NCBI RefSeq assembly: GCF_002939705.1
Contig: NZ_MDCB01000001.1
Location: 62,001 to 126,000 of the forward strand
Length of the DNA stretch: 64,000 nucleotides
Source of the DNA: Xanthomonas albilineans
Lineage (GTDB): Bacteria > Pseudomonadota > Gammaproteobacteria > Xanthomonadales > Xanthomonadaceae
Direction: 5' to 3'
The position numbers were made by a program, and so were the translations under genes. The notes under the pieces were generated by a model. The model ran no database searches. It was not told the DNA's origin and worked only from the letters and a program-made list of their open reading frames with translations. Numbering within the stretch: the first letter of the stretch is position 1; the number at the start of each line of letters is the position of its first letter. Below, piece by piece: positions 18,906 to 27,500 of this stretch.

Positions 18906-21900
18906 ATGATTCAATCCCGTCTGCGGATGTCCAAGCTCACGTTGGGCTTGGTCGCAGTGCTCGCTGCTGCGCCCGTGTTCGCCCAGAGTACCTCCGCCGG
19001 TGTCGGCGGCTTGGTGACCCATGCTGGCCAGCCGGTCGCCGGTGCCGAGGTGACCATCACCCACGTCGAGTCGGGCACGGTCAACCGGGTCTCCACCGAT
19101 GCCAGCGGTCGCTACAATGCGCGCGGCTTGCGTGTCGGCGGTCCGTACACCATCACCATCACCAAGCCGGGCGAAGGCACCAAGACGGAAGATGGCCTGT
19201 ACCTGGGCGTTAATCAGACCGCCAGCATCAATGCCGAGTTGACCGGCGACATGGCCGCGCCGACCACGCTGGAGACGGTCAACGCCGTCGTTGCGGCCAG
19301 CGGCTCGGAAGTGTTCAGCGCCACCAAAATGGGTGCCGGGACCAACGTCGGTCGCGAGCAGATCGAGGCGTTGCCGTCGATCAATGGCAACATCCAGGAC
19401 TACATGCGTTTGGACCCGCGAGTGGCCTTTGTCGATCGCGCCTCGGGCACGATCAGCGCCGGTGGTTTGAACCCGCGCTATAACGCGATCAATATCGATG
19501 GCGTCTCGGCGAGCGACACCTTCGGCCTGGAAGGCAACAACATGACCACCCGGCGTCAGCCGGTGTCGATGGAGGCCATCGAAGCCATCGACGTCAACGT
19601 GTCCAACTACGATGTCAGTAGCGCCAGCGCCGCTGGTGCCACCGTCAATGCGGTGACCAAGTCCGGTACCAACGAATTCCACGGTTCGGTCTACGGCTCC
19701 ATGCGCGATGGCGACTGGTTCGGTAAAAATCCCGATGGCAGCAAGTTCAATGGTTTCAATAAAGAGACGACCTACGGTGCGACTTTCGGTGGCCCGATCG
19801 TCAAAGACAGGCTGTTCTTCTTCGCCAACTACGAGAAGTTCAAACAGGACGCGCCTGGCATCGATCTGGGCAGCACGGCGCTGGGCAAGCCCAACGCCAG
19901 TTACGGCATGGCCGATGTGACGCGCGCGGAGCAGATCGCTAAAAACTATGGCTTCGACGCCGGTAGCTTGAACAGCGACGGCAACACCGATCTGAAGGAA
20001 TATGCGCTCAAGCTGGACTGGAACATCAGCGACAACCACCGCGCCAGCTTCCGTTACAGCAAGCTGGACCAGAGCAAGCTGCGCATCAACGGCGCCGGTA
20101 ATTCCAGTCAGGCGTCGCTGAGTTCTTATTGGTACCAGCACCAGAAGAGTGTAGAGAGCTACGTCGGTCAGTTGTTCAGCGATTGGTCGGAGAACTTCTC
20201 CACCGAGTTCAAAGTGTCTTACCGCGACTACTCCGCGATCCGTGTGGTCCCGACCGACGCGCCGAGCATTGCGGTGTACTTCGGCGGCGCGGTCGCCAAC
20301 CCGACCGGCGACGTGCTGTACCTGGGCACGGAGGCCAATTCGCAGGGCAATATCCTCACCACGAAGACCTGGAATTACTACGGTGCGGGCACCCTGACTC
20401 TGGACAATCACAATCTGAAGTTTGGCGTCGACTACAGCACCAACGACATCTACGACCTGTACGGTCGCAATAGCTGGGGCGTGTACAGCTTCTTCGGTCT
20501 GGACAATTTCGCCAGCGGCCGCTGGAGTTCCTACCAACTCAACCAGGAGCGTACGCCGGGTTCGATCGCCGCCAACTACACGAACACCAATCTTGGCCTG
20601 TTCGTACAGGACACCTGGTACGTCAATAGCAACCTGACCCTGACCCTGGGTCTGCGTGGCGACCGTCCCGGCGTCAGCCCGGATCCGGCTTATAACGCGG
20701 GTGCGCAGGCTGCATTCGGCTACGACAACAGCAAGACCTTCAGCGGTGGCTTCCTGATCCAGCCGCGCGTTGGCTTCAACTACACCTTCGACACCGAGCG
20801 CCCGACCCAACTGCGCGGCGGCGCAGGCCTGTTCCAGGGCGATGCGCCGGAGGTGTGGATCGCCAACAGTTACTCCAACACTGGTTTCAACTACAACGCC
20901 TACAGCTTCACCACCTACGATCCGCGCCTGCCGTTCAGGGCCAATAAGAACACCCAGCCGGTTCCCACCACGCCGGGCTCGGCCACCCAGGGGGTGAACT
21001 TCGTCGGCAAGGATTTCAAACTGCCGTCGCTGTACAAGGCCAACCTGGCACTGGACCACGAACTGCCGTGGAACGGCATCGTGGCGTCGGCCGAAGTGCT
21101 GGTGACCAAGGTCAAGGAGGGCTTGTACTACAAGAGCCTGAACATCGGTTCCGTCGCTACACCGGGTCAGGATCCGAGCCCGGCCTACTACGGTCCGGAT
21201 GGCCGCGCGCTGTATTGGAATCCGTCGCAGACTGGCCGTCCATGGGCGGCCGGCAATAATCGCTTCGGCCGCAACGCCGGCTACAGCGATGTCTACCTGA
21301 TCGACAATACCGACAAGGGCAGGACGCAGCAGTTGACCTTGTCGCTGTCCAAGCCGTTCAGCGAAGGCGGCGATTGGTCCTGGAGCCTGGGATACACCTA
21401 CACCCACGCCACCGAAGTCGGTTCGCTGACCAGTTCCACCGCCAGCTCGGGCTGGGGGAACCAGTACGCGTTCAACGCCAATTCCGAAACCGAAAACAAA
21501 TCGCGCTATGCGATCAAGGACCGTATTTCCGGTTCGTTGGACTGGAAGCATATGTTCTTCCGCGACTACGAGACCCGCGTCGGTCTGGTCTACGAAGGCC
21601 GCAGTGGCCGTCCCTACAGCTATTTGTTCAACGGCGATGCCAACGGCGACGGCCGTTCGACCAACGACCTGTTCTACGTGCCGAAGGGGCCGGGCGACGT
21701 GCTGTTCGGTAGCCTCAGCAATACAGGTGCGTTCACCGCCAATCCGGCGCTGCAGAAACAGTTCTTCGACTGGTTGGCGCAGAACCCGCAGCTGGCCAAG
21801 TACGCTGGTAGCTACGCTCCAGCCAATGGTTTCCGCTCCGCCTGGATCAATACGTTCGACGTGCGCATCAGCCAGCAGTTGCCCGGCCTCTTCAAGGGGC

Positions 21901-22148
21901 ACAAGTCGGAGCTGTGGCTGGACATCCAGAATGTGGGCAATCTGTTGAACAAAAAGTGGGGCAGGATCTACGACTATGGCTTCTACGCCGATGCCCGCGT
22001 CGCCAACTTGCAGGGCATCTACAATGGCAAGTACGTGTACAACACCCTGTACACCGATCAGCCGACGGCGGCCAATGCCGATGCCGATGGGTTCAACACC
22101 GGCGTGTCGCAGTGGTCGCTGCAGTTGGGTTTCCGCTATCAGTTCTGA
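18906..22148 (+). CDS. Oar-like TonB-dependent outer-membrane receptor
   Basis: The protein has 1080 residues. The signal peptide ends near residue 26 (APVFA). A carboxypeptidase-regulatory-like beta domain (about 30-110) precedes the plug (about 115-250, with NAINIDGVSASDTFGLEGNN). A long beta-barrel ends in the outer-membrane signature QLGFRYQF. This architecture matches the Oar family that Xanthomonas carries in several copies. The substrate is unknown. An upstream in-frame start at 18696 would add residues without signal-peptide character, so ATG 18906 was chosen. Confidence 0.9.
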   Translation: MIQSRLRMSKLTLGLVAVLAAAPVFAQSTSAGVGGLVTHAGQPVAGAEVTITHVESGTVNRVSTDASGRYNARGLRVGGPYTITITKPGEGTKTEDGLYLGVNQTASINAELTGDMAAPTTLETVNAVVAASGSEVFSATKMGAGTNVGREQIEALPSINGNIQDYMRLDPRVAFVDRASGTISAGGLNPRYNAINIDGVSASDTFGLEGNNMTTRRQPVSMEAIEAIDVNVSNYDVSSASAAGATVNAVTKSGTNEFHGSVYGSMRDGDWFGKNPDGSKFNGFNKETTYGATFGGPIVKDRLFFFANYEKFKQDAPGIDLGSTALGKPNASYGMADVTRAEQIAKNYGFDAGSLNSDGNTDLKEYALKLDWNISDNHRASFRYSKLDQSKLRINGAGNSSQASLSSYWYQHQKSVESYVGQLFSDWSENFSTEFKVSYRDYSAIRVVPTDAPSIAVYFGGAVANPTGDVLYLGTEANSQGNILTTKTWNYYGAGTLTLDNHNLKFGVDYSTNDIYDLYGRNSWGVYSFFGLDNFASGRWSSYQLNQERTPGSIAANYTNTNLGLFVQDTWYVNSNLTLTLGLRGDRPGVSPDPAYNAGAQAAFGYDNSKTFSGGFLIQPRVGFNYTFDTERPTQLRGGAGLFQGDAPEVWIANSYSNTGFNYNAYSFTTYDPRLPFRANKNTQPVPTTPGSATQGVNFVGKDFKLPSLYKANLALDHELPWNGIVASAEVLVTKVKEGLYYKSLNIGSVATPGQDPSPAYYGPDGRALYWNPSQTGRPWAAGNNRFGRNAGYSDVYLIDNTDKGRTQQLTLSLSKPFSEGGDWSWSLGYTYTHATEVGSLTSSTASSGWGNQYAFNANSETENKSRYAIKDRISGSLDWKHMFFRDYETRVGLVYEGRSGRPYSYLFNGDANGDGRSTNDLFYVPKGPGDVLFGSLSNTGAFTANPALQKQFFDWLAQNPQLAKYAGSYAPANGFRSAWINTFDVRISQQLPGLFKGHKSELWLDIQNVGNLLNKKWGRIYDYGFYADARVANLQGIYNGKYVYNTLYTDQPTAANADADGFNTGVSQWSLQLGFRYQF

Positions 22149-22176
22149 TCGCGGCGCAAGCTGAAGCGTGGGAAAC

Positions 22177-22206
22177 GGCCAGGGCGACCTGGCTGTTTTC
22201 TTTTTG
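22177..22206 (+). terminator. Rho-independent terminator after the Oar-like receptor
   Basis: A perfect 6-bp stem GCCAGG/CCTGGC with GCGA tetraloop (22178-22193) is followed by TGTTTTCTTTTT. It lies 29 bp after the receptor stop and 52 bp before ppnN. Confidence 0.85.
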
Positions 22207-22257
22207 TGGTGGCTGACGTTAAAGTCGCCGGCTGACGACAACGACACGACATCCGAT

Positions 22258-23646
22258 ATGACGACCAGCAATACGGCGGCGCATACGCTGCCGGTAGTGG
22301 ATGCGCGGATCTACCCGCGCGGCGGCCTGGACATTCTCTCGCGCGTGGAAGTGGCGCGGTTACGCGATGCTTCCAGCGGTGGTCTGCACGATCGATTGCG
22401 GCGTTGCGCGTTGGCGGTGTTGACCAGCGGCAGCGCTTCCGACGATCCTGGTGCTGCCGGCGATCTATATCACGATTTCGATATCCAGGTACTGCAACGC
22501 GACCGTGGCGTGCGTATCGATTTGATCAATGCCCCGGCGATGGCCTTCGTGGATGGCGAGATCATCAACGGTGTGGCCGAACTATTGTTCGCCGTGGTCC
22601 GCGACTTGGCCTACATGTCCATCGAACTCGGTCTGGAATCGACGTTCGATCTGCAATCCAGCGCAGGCATCACCAACGCCGTGTTCGGGCAGTTGCGCAA
22701 CGCGCGCATCCTGCAGCCCAACGACCCGAGGCTGGTGGTGTGCTGGGGCGGCCATTCGATTTCGCGCGAGGAGTATCTGTATACCAAGCAGGTCGGCTAC
22801 GAGCTGGGTCTGCGCGGGCTGGACATCTGCACCGGTTGCGGCCCGGGCGCGATGAAGGGGCCGATGAAAGGCGCCACCATCGCCCACGCCAAGCAACGCA
22901 AGTACGATAACCGCTACATCGGCCTCACCGAGCCGGGCATCATCGCCGCCGAATCGCCGAACCCGATCGTCAATCATCTGGTGATCCTGCCGGACATCGA
23001 GAAGCGCCTGGAGGCCTTCGTTCGCATCGGCCACGGCATCATCGTGTTTCCCGGCGGCGTCGGCACTGCCGAGGAGATCCTGTACCTGCTCGGGATCCTG
23101 ATGCGCGAGGAAAACCAGGGTTTGCCGTTCCCGCTGATCCTGACGGGCCCGACCATCGCCGCGCCGTACTTCGCGCAGATCGACCGTTTTTTGCGTCTGA
23201 CCCTGGGCGAGGCAGCCACTTCCCGCTACGAAATCGTGGTCGGCGATCCGGTCGCGGTGGCGCGCAAGATGGCCGCTGGCATCCAGCAGGTACGCGCGCA
23301 CCGCAAGGAACAAAGGGACGCGTATTACTTCAACTGGTCCTTGCACATTCCACTGGAGTACCAGCGTCCGTTCGAGCCGACGCACGCGGCAATGGCGGCC
23401 CTCGATCTGCACCATGGCCGGCCGCCGCACGTGCTCGCGGCGGATTTGCGCCGCGCGTTTTCCGGCATCGTCGCCGGCAACGTCAAGCAAGACGGCGTGC
23501 GTCGTATCGAGCAGCATGGACCGTTCGAAATTCATGGCGATGCGGACATGATGCAGGCGTTGGACGCGCTGCTACGCGCCTTCGTCGAACAGCGTCGGAT
23601 GAAGATCTCCGGCGAGTACCGGCCTTGCTACCGGGTCATGACCTGA
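22258..23646 (+). CDS. ppnN: LOG-family nucleotide 5'-monophosphate nucleosidase PpnN
   Basis: The protein has 462 residues, the long PpnN/YgdH type. PpnN enzymes hydrolyse purine and pyrimidine 5'-nucleotides to base and ribose-5-phosphate and respond to (p)ppGpp in Escherichia coli. The LOG-family motif PGGVGTAEE is at residues 265-273, and an upstream TGCGPGAMKGPMKGA segment supplies the phosphate site. ATG 22258 was chosen because it lies after the upstream terminator and matches the family N-terminus. The 3' end overlaps the convergent kinase gene by 11 bp. Confidence 0.92.
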   Translation: MTTSNTAAHTLPVVDARIYPRGGLDILSRVEVARLRDASSGGLHDRLRRCALAVLTSGSASDDPGAAGDLYHDFDIQVLQRDRGVRIDLINAPAMAFVDGEIINGVAELLFAVVRDLAYMSIELGLESTFDLQSSAGITNAVFGQLRNARILQPNDPRLVVCWGGHSISREEYLYTKQVGYELGLRGLDICTGCGPGAMKGPMKGATIAHAKQRKYDNRYIGLTEPGIIAAESPNPIVNHLVILPDIEKRLEAFVRIGHGIIVFPGGVGTAEEILYLLGILMREENQGLPFPLILTGPTIAAPYFAQIDRFLRLTLGEAATSRYEIVVGDPVAVARKMAAGIQQVRAHRKEQRDAYYFNWSLHIPLEYQRPFEPTHAAMAALDLHHGRPPHVLAADLRRAFSGIVAGNVKQDGVRRIEQHGPFEIHGDADMMQALDALLRAFVEQRRMKISGEYRPCYRVMT

Positions 23647-24673
23647 GCGCGATCCGGATCGTGGCGACGAAGCTGTCGCCATCGCTGGCGGTGCGTAGCG
23701 AGGCGCCTTGCAGGCTCTCCAGCCGGGTACGCAAGGCCGATAGGCCAACGCGGTGGCCGCGTTGGAGGTGCGGCGCCGCGCCGCTGGGGGGCAGGGGATT
23801 GCGGATGTTGATTTCAAGCGCGTCGCTGCGTTCGTCGATGCCGATGCAGATCTCGCCGCCCTCGGGGGCGCATTCGATGCCGTGGTGAACCGCGTTCTCC
23901 AGTAGGGGTTGCAGCGACAGTCGCGGAATCCGTATCGGCGCAATGGCGTGGGGCAGGGTCCAGTGCACGCGCAGGCGCGGGCCGAAACGGATGGCTTCGA
24001 TGTCCAGGTACCGCTTGGCCAGATCGATCTCGTCTTGCAGGTCGACCAGATCGGGGCGTGCCAACGCGGCGCGGAACAGGTCCGACAGGTCCATCAGCAG
24101 TTGCTCCACCTGCTGTGGCTGCCGATGCACTAGCATCACCGCGGTGTTGAGCGTGTTGAACAGAAAGTGCGGCTGGACCCGCGCGGCGAGTGCGTCGATC
24201 TCGGCCTGCTTGGCGCGTTCCACCAATTGTTTGATGCGTACATGATTGTGCAACGCGGCCATGCCCAGTAAGCCGATCAGCAACGCGATGCCCGATAGTT
24301 GCAGCGACAGCGTCAGCCATGACCCCGTAGAGAGCTGCCAATAATCGCCGAAGGTCGACAGGACGAGTCCGCTGATGAGCCAGGTCAGCGCCTGCATCAG
24401 GCACAGCGTTGCGGTGGTGATCGCCAGAAATCCGCGCCTTGCCAGGATTCGGCGCAACAGCAGCAGACTGGCCAGGGTGAGTAGCGCGATCCACTGGATG
24501 CCCAGCGACGCCAGGCCGAAATACACCCAGCGATTACTGGTCGTGCTGGTGCCTGGGAATGGAGTCAGGGCCAAAATGGCGGCGATGCACTCGCCCGCCA
24601 TCACGATCCAGATCAGGGTGGACGGCTGCTTGAGGACCTGCAACTGATCGTTGGAATAGGCGGAAGCGGGCAT
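23636..24673 (-). CDS. FimS/AlgZ-like (LytS-type) sensor histidine kinase
   Basis: The protein has 346 residues. Four to five hydrophobic helices (about 20-145) are followed by a His_kinase domain of the LytS/AlgZ class. The phospho-acceptor is His169 in RVQPHFLFNTLN, the N-box is LLENAVHHG, and a divergent ATP lid/G-box reads GHRVGLSALRTRLE. In Pseudomonas the FimS(AlgZ)/AlgR pair drives the minor-pilin operon. Here the kinase is divergent from exactly that operon, but no response-regulator gene is adjacent. ATG 24673 was chosen over an upstream ATG at 24703. Confidence 0.85.
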   Translation of the reverse strand: MPASAYSNDQLQVLKQPSTLIWIVMAGECIAAILALTPFPGTSTTSNRWVYFGLASLGIQWIALLTLASLLLLRRILARRGFLAITTATLCLMQALTWLISGLVLSTFGDYWQLSTGSWLTLSLQLSGIALLIGLLGMAALHNHVRIKQLVERAKQAEIDALAARVQPHFLFNTLNTAVMLVHRQPQQVEQLLMDLSDLFRAALARPDLVDLQDEIDLAKRYLDIEAIRFGPRLRVHWTLPHAIAPIRIPRLSLQPLLENAVHHGIECAPEGGEICIGIDERSDALEINIRNPLPPSGAAPHLQRGHRVGLSALRTRLESLQGASLRTASDGDSFVATIRIALRS

Positions 24674-24756
24674 CGTGAGGCGGCGGGGTGAGCACGGAGG
24701 CACATCATGCCGGCTGGCGTTGCCCGGCGCACGGGCCGTCTACCCCTGAATTGCTG

Positions 24757-24765
24757 CCATTCGTC
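24757..24765 (+). promoter_or_regulatory. Possible AlgR-type box in the kinase/minor-pilin divergent region
   Basis: CCATTCGTC matches the Pseudomonas AlgR core CCGTTCGTC at 8 of 9 positions. It is between the two divergent start codons, 66 bp upstream of fimU. The assignment is inference: one 9-mer is weak evidence by itself. Confidence 0.3.
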
Positions 24766-24830
24766 GGCAATGGCTGGCGGATCGGGAGCCCCGCCGCTAG
24801 CGTTAACCTGGGGATAGAGATGGGGGATCT

Positions 24831-25403
24831 ATGGTAGTTCATGGGAAGCGCGCTCTTGTCGAGCCGGCGCGGCAGCGTGGCTTCACGGTGGTCGAATTGA
24901 TGGTCACCATCGCCATCCTGGCGATCCTGGTGGCGCTGGCGGTGCCCAGCTTTACCGCGCTGATTCGCAGCAACCGCTTGACCAGTACCGCCAACGAACT
25001 GGTTGCCGCGCTGCAGTTGACGCGTTCGGAGGCGGTTCGCCTGAACGGTGGTGTGAGCCTGTGCCGCAGCGACAATGGCAAAGCCTGCGCCGCCGGCGGT
25101 AACTGGACTGGATTCTTGGTCGTTGCCCGCGATGGCACCGTCCTGCGCACGAGTACCTTGCGCGCTGACCTGATCGTTCGAAGCAACGTCCTCGATGGCT
25201 TGAACGACAGGCTGACCTTCGGTGCCGACGGCGTCGCCCGCAACAACGCTGGCGATCCGTTGACGATGGTCATCGCGGTGTGTATGCCGGTTGTCAATCC
25301 CACCAGTCCACCCAACAACGTCAGGAACGTGGAGATGCTCGGCGGCAGCCGTATCCGGGTTCAGTCGTCCAGCGATAACGGCACGTGCAACACCACCGGC
25401 TAA
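24831..25403 (+). CDS. fimU: GspH/FimT-family minor pilin (FimU-like)
   Basis: The protein has 190 residues. The class III prepilin signal is RQRGFTVVELM, cleaved after Gly, with Glu at mature position 5. It is followed by a hydrophobic helix and a GspH-like domain (NELVAALQLTRSEAVR). A Cys pair lies in SLCRSDNGKAC and further Cys residues are near the C-terminus. It is the first gene of the minor-pilin operon that primes type IV pilus assembly. The name FimU is used for position, and FimT would be an equivalent label. Confidence 0.88.
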   Translation: MVVHGKRALVEPARQRGFTVVELMVTIAILAILVALAVPSFTALIRSNRLTSTANELVAALQLTRSEAVRLNGGVSLCRSDNGKACAAGGNWTGFLVVARDGTVLRTSTLRADLIVRSNVLDGLNDRLTFGADGVARNNAGDPLTMVIAVCMPVVNPTSPPNNVRNVEMLGGSRIRVQSSSDNGTCNTTG

Positions 25404-25428
25404 GTCGGTTTCGGGAAGCGGAGAGACG

Positions 25429-25923
25429 ATGAAACGGTTCGACAGCGGTAGACACATGGCAGGCGTCAGCCTTATCGAGGTCATGATTTCGGTGTTGATT
25501 CTTGGCGTGGGGATGCTGGGGGTGGCGGCCATGCAGACCACCGCGCTGCGCAACAACCAGAGCGCGCTGCAGCGCAGCCAGATCGTGATGGAAACCTATG
25601 CGATTCTCGATGCGATGCGTGCCAACCGTGCTGTGGCGATAAAGAGTGGCTACAACACCACCGGCATGCTGTGCAACGCACCCACTGCCACCGATATCAT
25701 CTCCAGCGACCAAGCCTTATGGCTCAACGGCTTGAAGACCGCGATCAGTGGCAGCCTAGCTGGAGATAATCAGAGAACCTGCGGCGCCATTGCTTGTGCA
25801 GCCAATCCCAAGGGCGCAGTCATTTGCACGATCACCGTGCAATGGGACGACAGCCGCGGCAAGAACGCGGGTGGCGTTAACGGCAGCGCGACCCAGACAT
25901 TAGCAACGGTGACCGAACTGTGA
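25429..25923 (+). CDS. pilV: Type IV pilus minor pilin PilV
   Basis: The protein has 164 residues. The prepilin motif HMAGVSLIEVMISVLILGVG has Gly at the cleavage site and Glu at mature position 5. The segment after the helix (GMLGVAAMQTTALRNNQSA) is typical of PilV. ATG 25429 has a GGAAGCGGAGAG ribosome site upstream, and the longer ORF overlapping fimU is a shadow. It is coupled to pilW by a 4-bp overlap. Confidence 0.9.
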   Translation: MKRFDSGRHMAGVSLIEVMISVLILGVGMLGVAAMQTTALRNNQSALQRSQIVMETYAILDAMRANRAVAIKSGYNTTGMLCNAPTATDIISSDQALWLNGLKTAISGSLAGDNQRTCGAIACAANPKGAVICTITVQWDDSRGKNAGGVNGSATQTLATVTEL

Positions 25924-26915
25924 AGCCTCTTTTTATCCATAAGCGGCCACGACGCCAATCGGGCTTCAACCTGATCGAATTGATGATTTCGATGCTGCTC
26001 GGCCTGCTGGTGGTCGGCGCGGCGATCGGGATCTTCATTTCCAACCGCCAGACCTACTCTGCGACCGAAGGCCTCAGTCGGATCCAGGAGACCGCCCGAA
26101 CCGGCTTCGAAATGATGGCGCAGGACATCCGCGAGGCCGGCGGCAATCAATGCGATTCCGGGCTGCCGGTGGTCAACGTGCTGAAAAATCCCACCAGTCT
26201 GTGGTGGACGAACTGGGCGATGCCGTTGAGTGGCTACGAAAACCGAGGTCCGGCAGACCTCAAGCTCACCCCTCCGATCAGGCTTGCGGACAACACCGAT
26301 GTGATCCAGATGCTCTCCGCCGGTACGGGGGGCGCGACCGTGACTGCGCACGATCCGGTCACCATGACCTTGACCCTCAACGCGGCGGCGCCCGATCTGC
26401 ATTCCTACGCGATCATGCTGCTGTGCGACCGGCAGCAGCTTGCGGTGCTGCAGGTCGGTCTCGTCGCCAGCACAGCCGTTAGCTATGCTGGGGCCCCGCT
26501 CAATGCGTGCAATCAGCTTGGGCGGCTGCCGTCTGTTTGCGCCACTGGCGTGAACAACTACACGTTCGAGATGAATTCCATCCTCTCCGAGCTGCGAGCA
26601 GTGCGCTGGTACGTTGCCACAGCCAGCTCGAAGGTCGGCACGTCGTTGTATCAGCAGGTGATCGGTCCGGGTGGGGCGTCTGCCAATAATGAAATCGCCG
26701 AAGGCGTCACCGACCTGCAGTTCACGTACTTAGTGAGCGGCGCTACCGCTTACGTCGATGCGGGCGTGGTGAGCAATGCCAACAACTGGGCCAATGTGAT
26801 CGCCGTGCGGATCGTCATGACCGTCAATTCCAACGACCCGGTGGCCGCGGGCCAGCCGCCGGCAGTGTCCCGCACCTTCAGCACGACCGTGAGCATCAGG
26901 AACCGGAACCCATGA
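25920..26915 (+). CDS. pilW: Type IV pilus minor pilin PilW
   Basis: The protein has 331 residues and uses a GTG start overlapping the pilV stop (GTGA). The prepilin motif is RQSGFNLIELMISMLLGLLV, followed by SNRQTYSATEGLSRIQETARTGF, a sequence characteristic of PilW. It is a component of the priming complex at the pilus tip. It overlaps pilX by 4 bp. Confidence 0.92.
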   Translation: MKPLFIHKRPRRQSGFNLIELMISMLLGLLVVGAAIGIFISNRQTYSATEGLSRIQETARTGFEMMAQDIREAGGNQCDSGLPVVNVLKNPTSLWWTNWAMPLSGYENRGPADLKLTPPIRLADNTDVIQMLSAGTGGATVTAHDPVTMTLTLNAAAPDLHSYAIMLLCDRQQLAVLQVGLVASTAVSYAGAPLNACNQLGRLPSVCATGVNNYTFEMNSILSELRAVRWYVATASSKVGTSLYQQVIGPGGASANNEIAEGVTDLQFTYLVSGATAYVDAGVVSNANNWANVIAVRIVMTVNSNDPVAAGQPPAVSRTFSTTVSIRNRNP

Positions 26916-27490
26916 ACATCTCTCCGTCTCCAACCCGGCAAACCGGTATTTCTCTGATCGTCGTTCTGCTGTTGCTGTTGATCATGACCTTGTTGGGCTT
27001 GGCGGTGCTACGCAGCACCCTGTTGCAGGAGCGCATGTCGTCCAATATGTACGACCGTAGCCTCGGCTTCCAGGCCGCCGAAGGCGCACTGCGCGATGCC
27101 GAGAACTTCATCCAGGCAAACGCTGTCAATGGCAACACCGTCGGTTTCAATTGTTCCGGTGGCGCGACCGTATGCCCGGCCGTTCCTACCAATACCTATA
27201 ACGACACTACAACTGGCGGTTGTGCGGTGGGCGCGAAGGAGTGCTGGGTGAACGGAACGGTGACTCCGAAGGGGCAGGCGGGTCCGGCGCAGTATTACAT
27301 CCAGTATCTGGGGCAGCGCACCAGCCAAGACCAATTGAGTTTGGGGTCGAGCATCAACCAGAACCAATACGGCGGGACCGGCGGGACCTCGATGGAGAGC
27401 TACTACCGCGTCATTGCGCGCAGCGTCAGCCCGGCCTCGGCCAGTGGTCGCGCCATCGTCGTGTTGCAGACCAATGTCACTGTCAAGTAA
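26912..27490 (+). CDS. pilX: Type IV pilus minor pilin PilX
   Basis: The protein has 192 residues. The N-terminus [21 protein letters not shown] is a prepilin-like helix in which the usual Glu5 is replaced by Val. This is a known feature of PilX/GspK-type tip pilins. The following [26 protein letters not shown] is the conserved PilX segment. It is followed by pilY1 after 10 bp. Confidence 0.9.
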   Translation: MNISPSPTRQTGISLIVVLLLLLIMTLLGLAVLRSTLLQERMSSNMYDRSLGFQAAEGALRDAENFIQANAVNGNTVGFNCSGGATVCPAVPTNTYNDTTTGGCAVGAKECWVNGTVTPKGQAGPAQYYIQYLGQRTSQDQLSLGSSINQNQYGGTGGTSMESYYRVIARSVSPASASGRAIVVLQTNVTVK

Positions 27491-27500
27491 GGATCCCTGT

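Noticed and set aside
18882-22271. Minus-strand ORF of 1129 codons
   Set aside because: It lies antisense to the Oar-like receptor, whose signal peptide, plug and barrel features are clear. The antisense protein has no domain.
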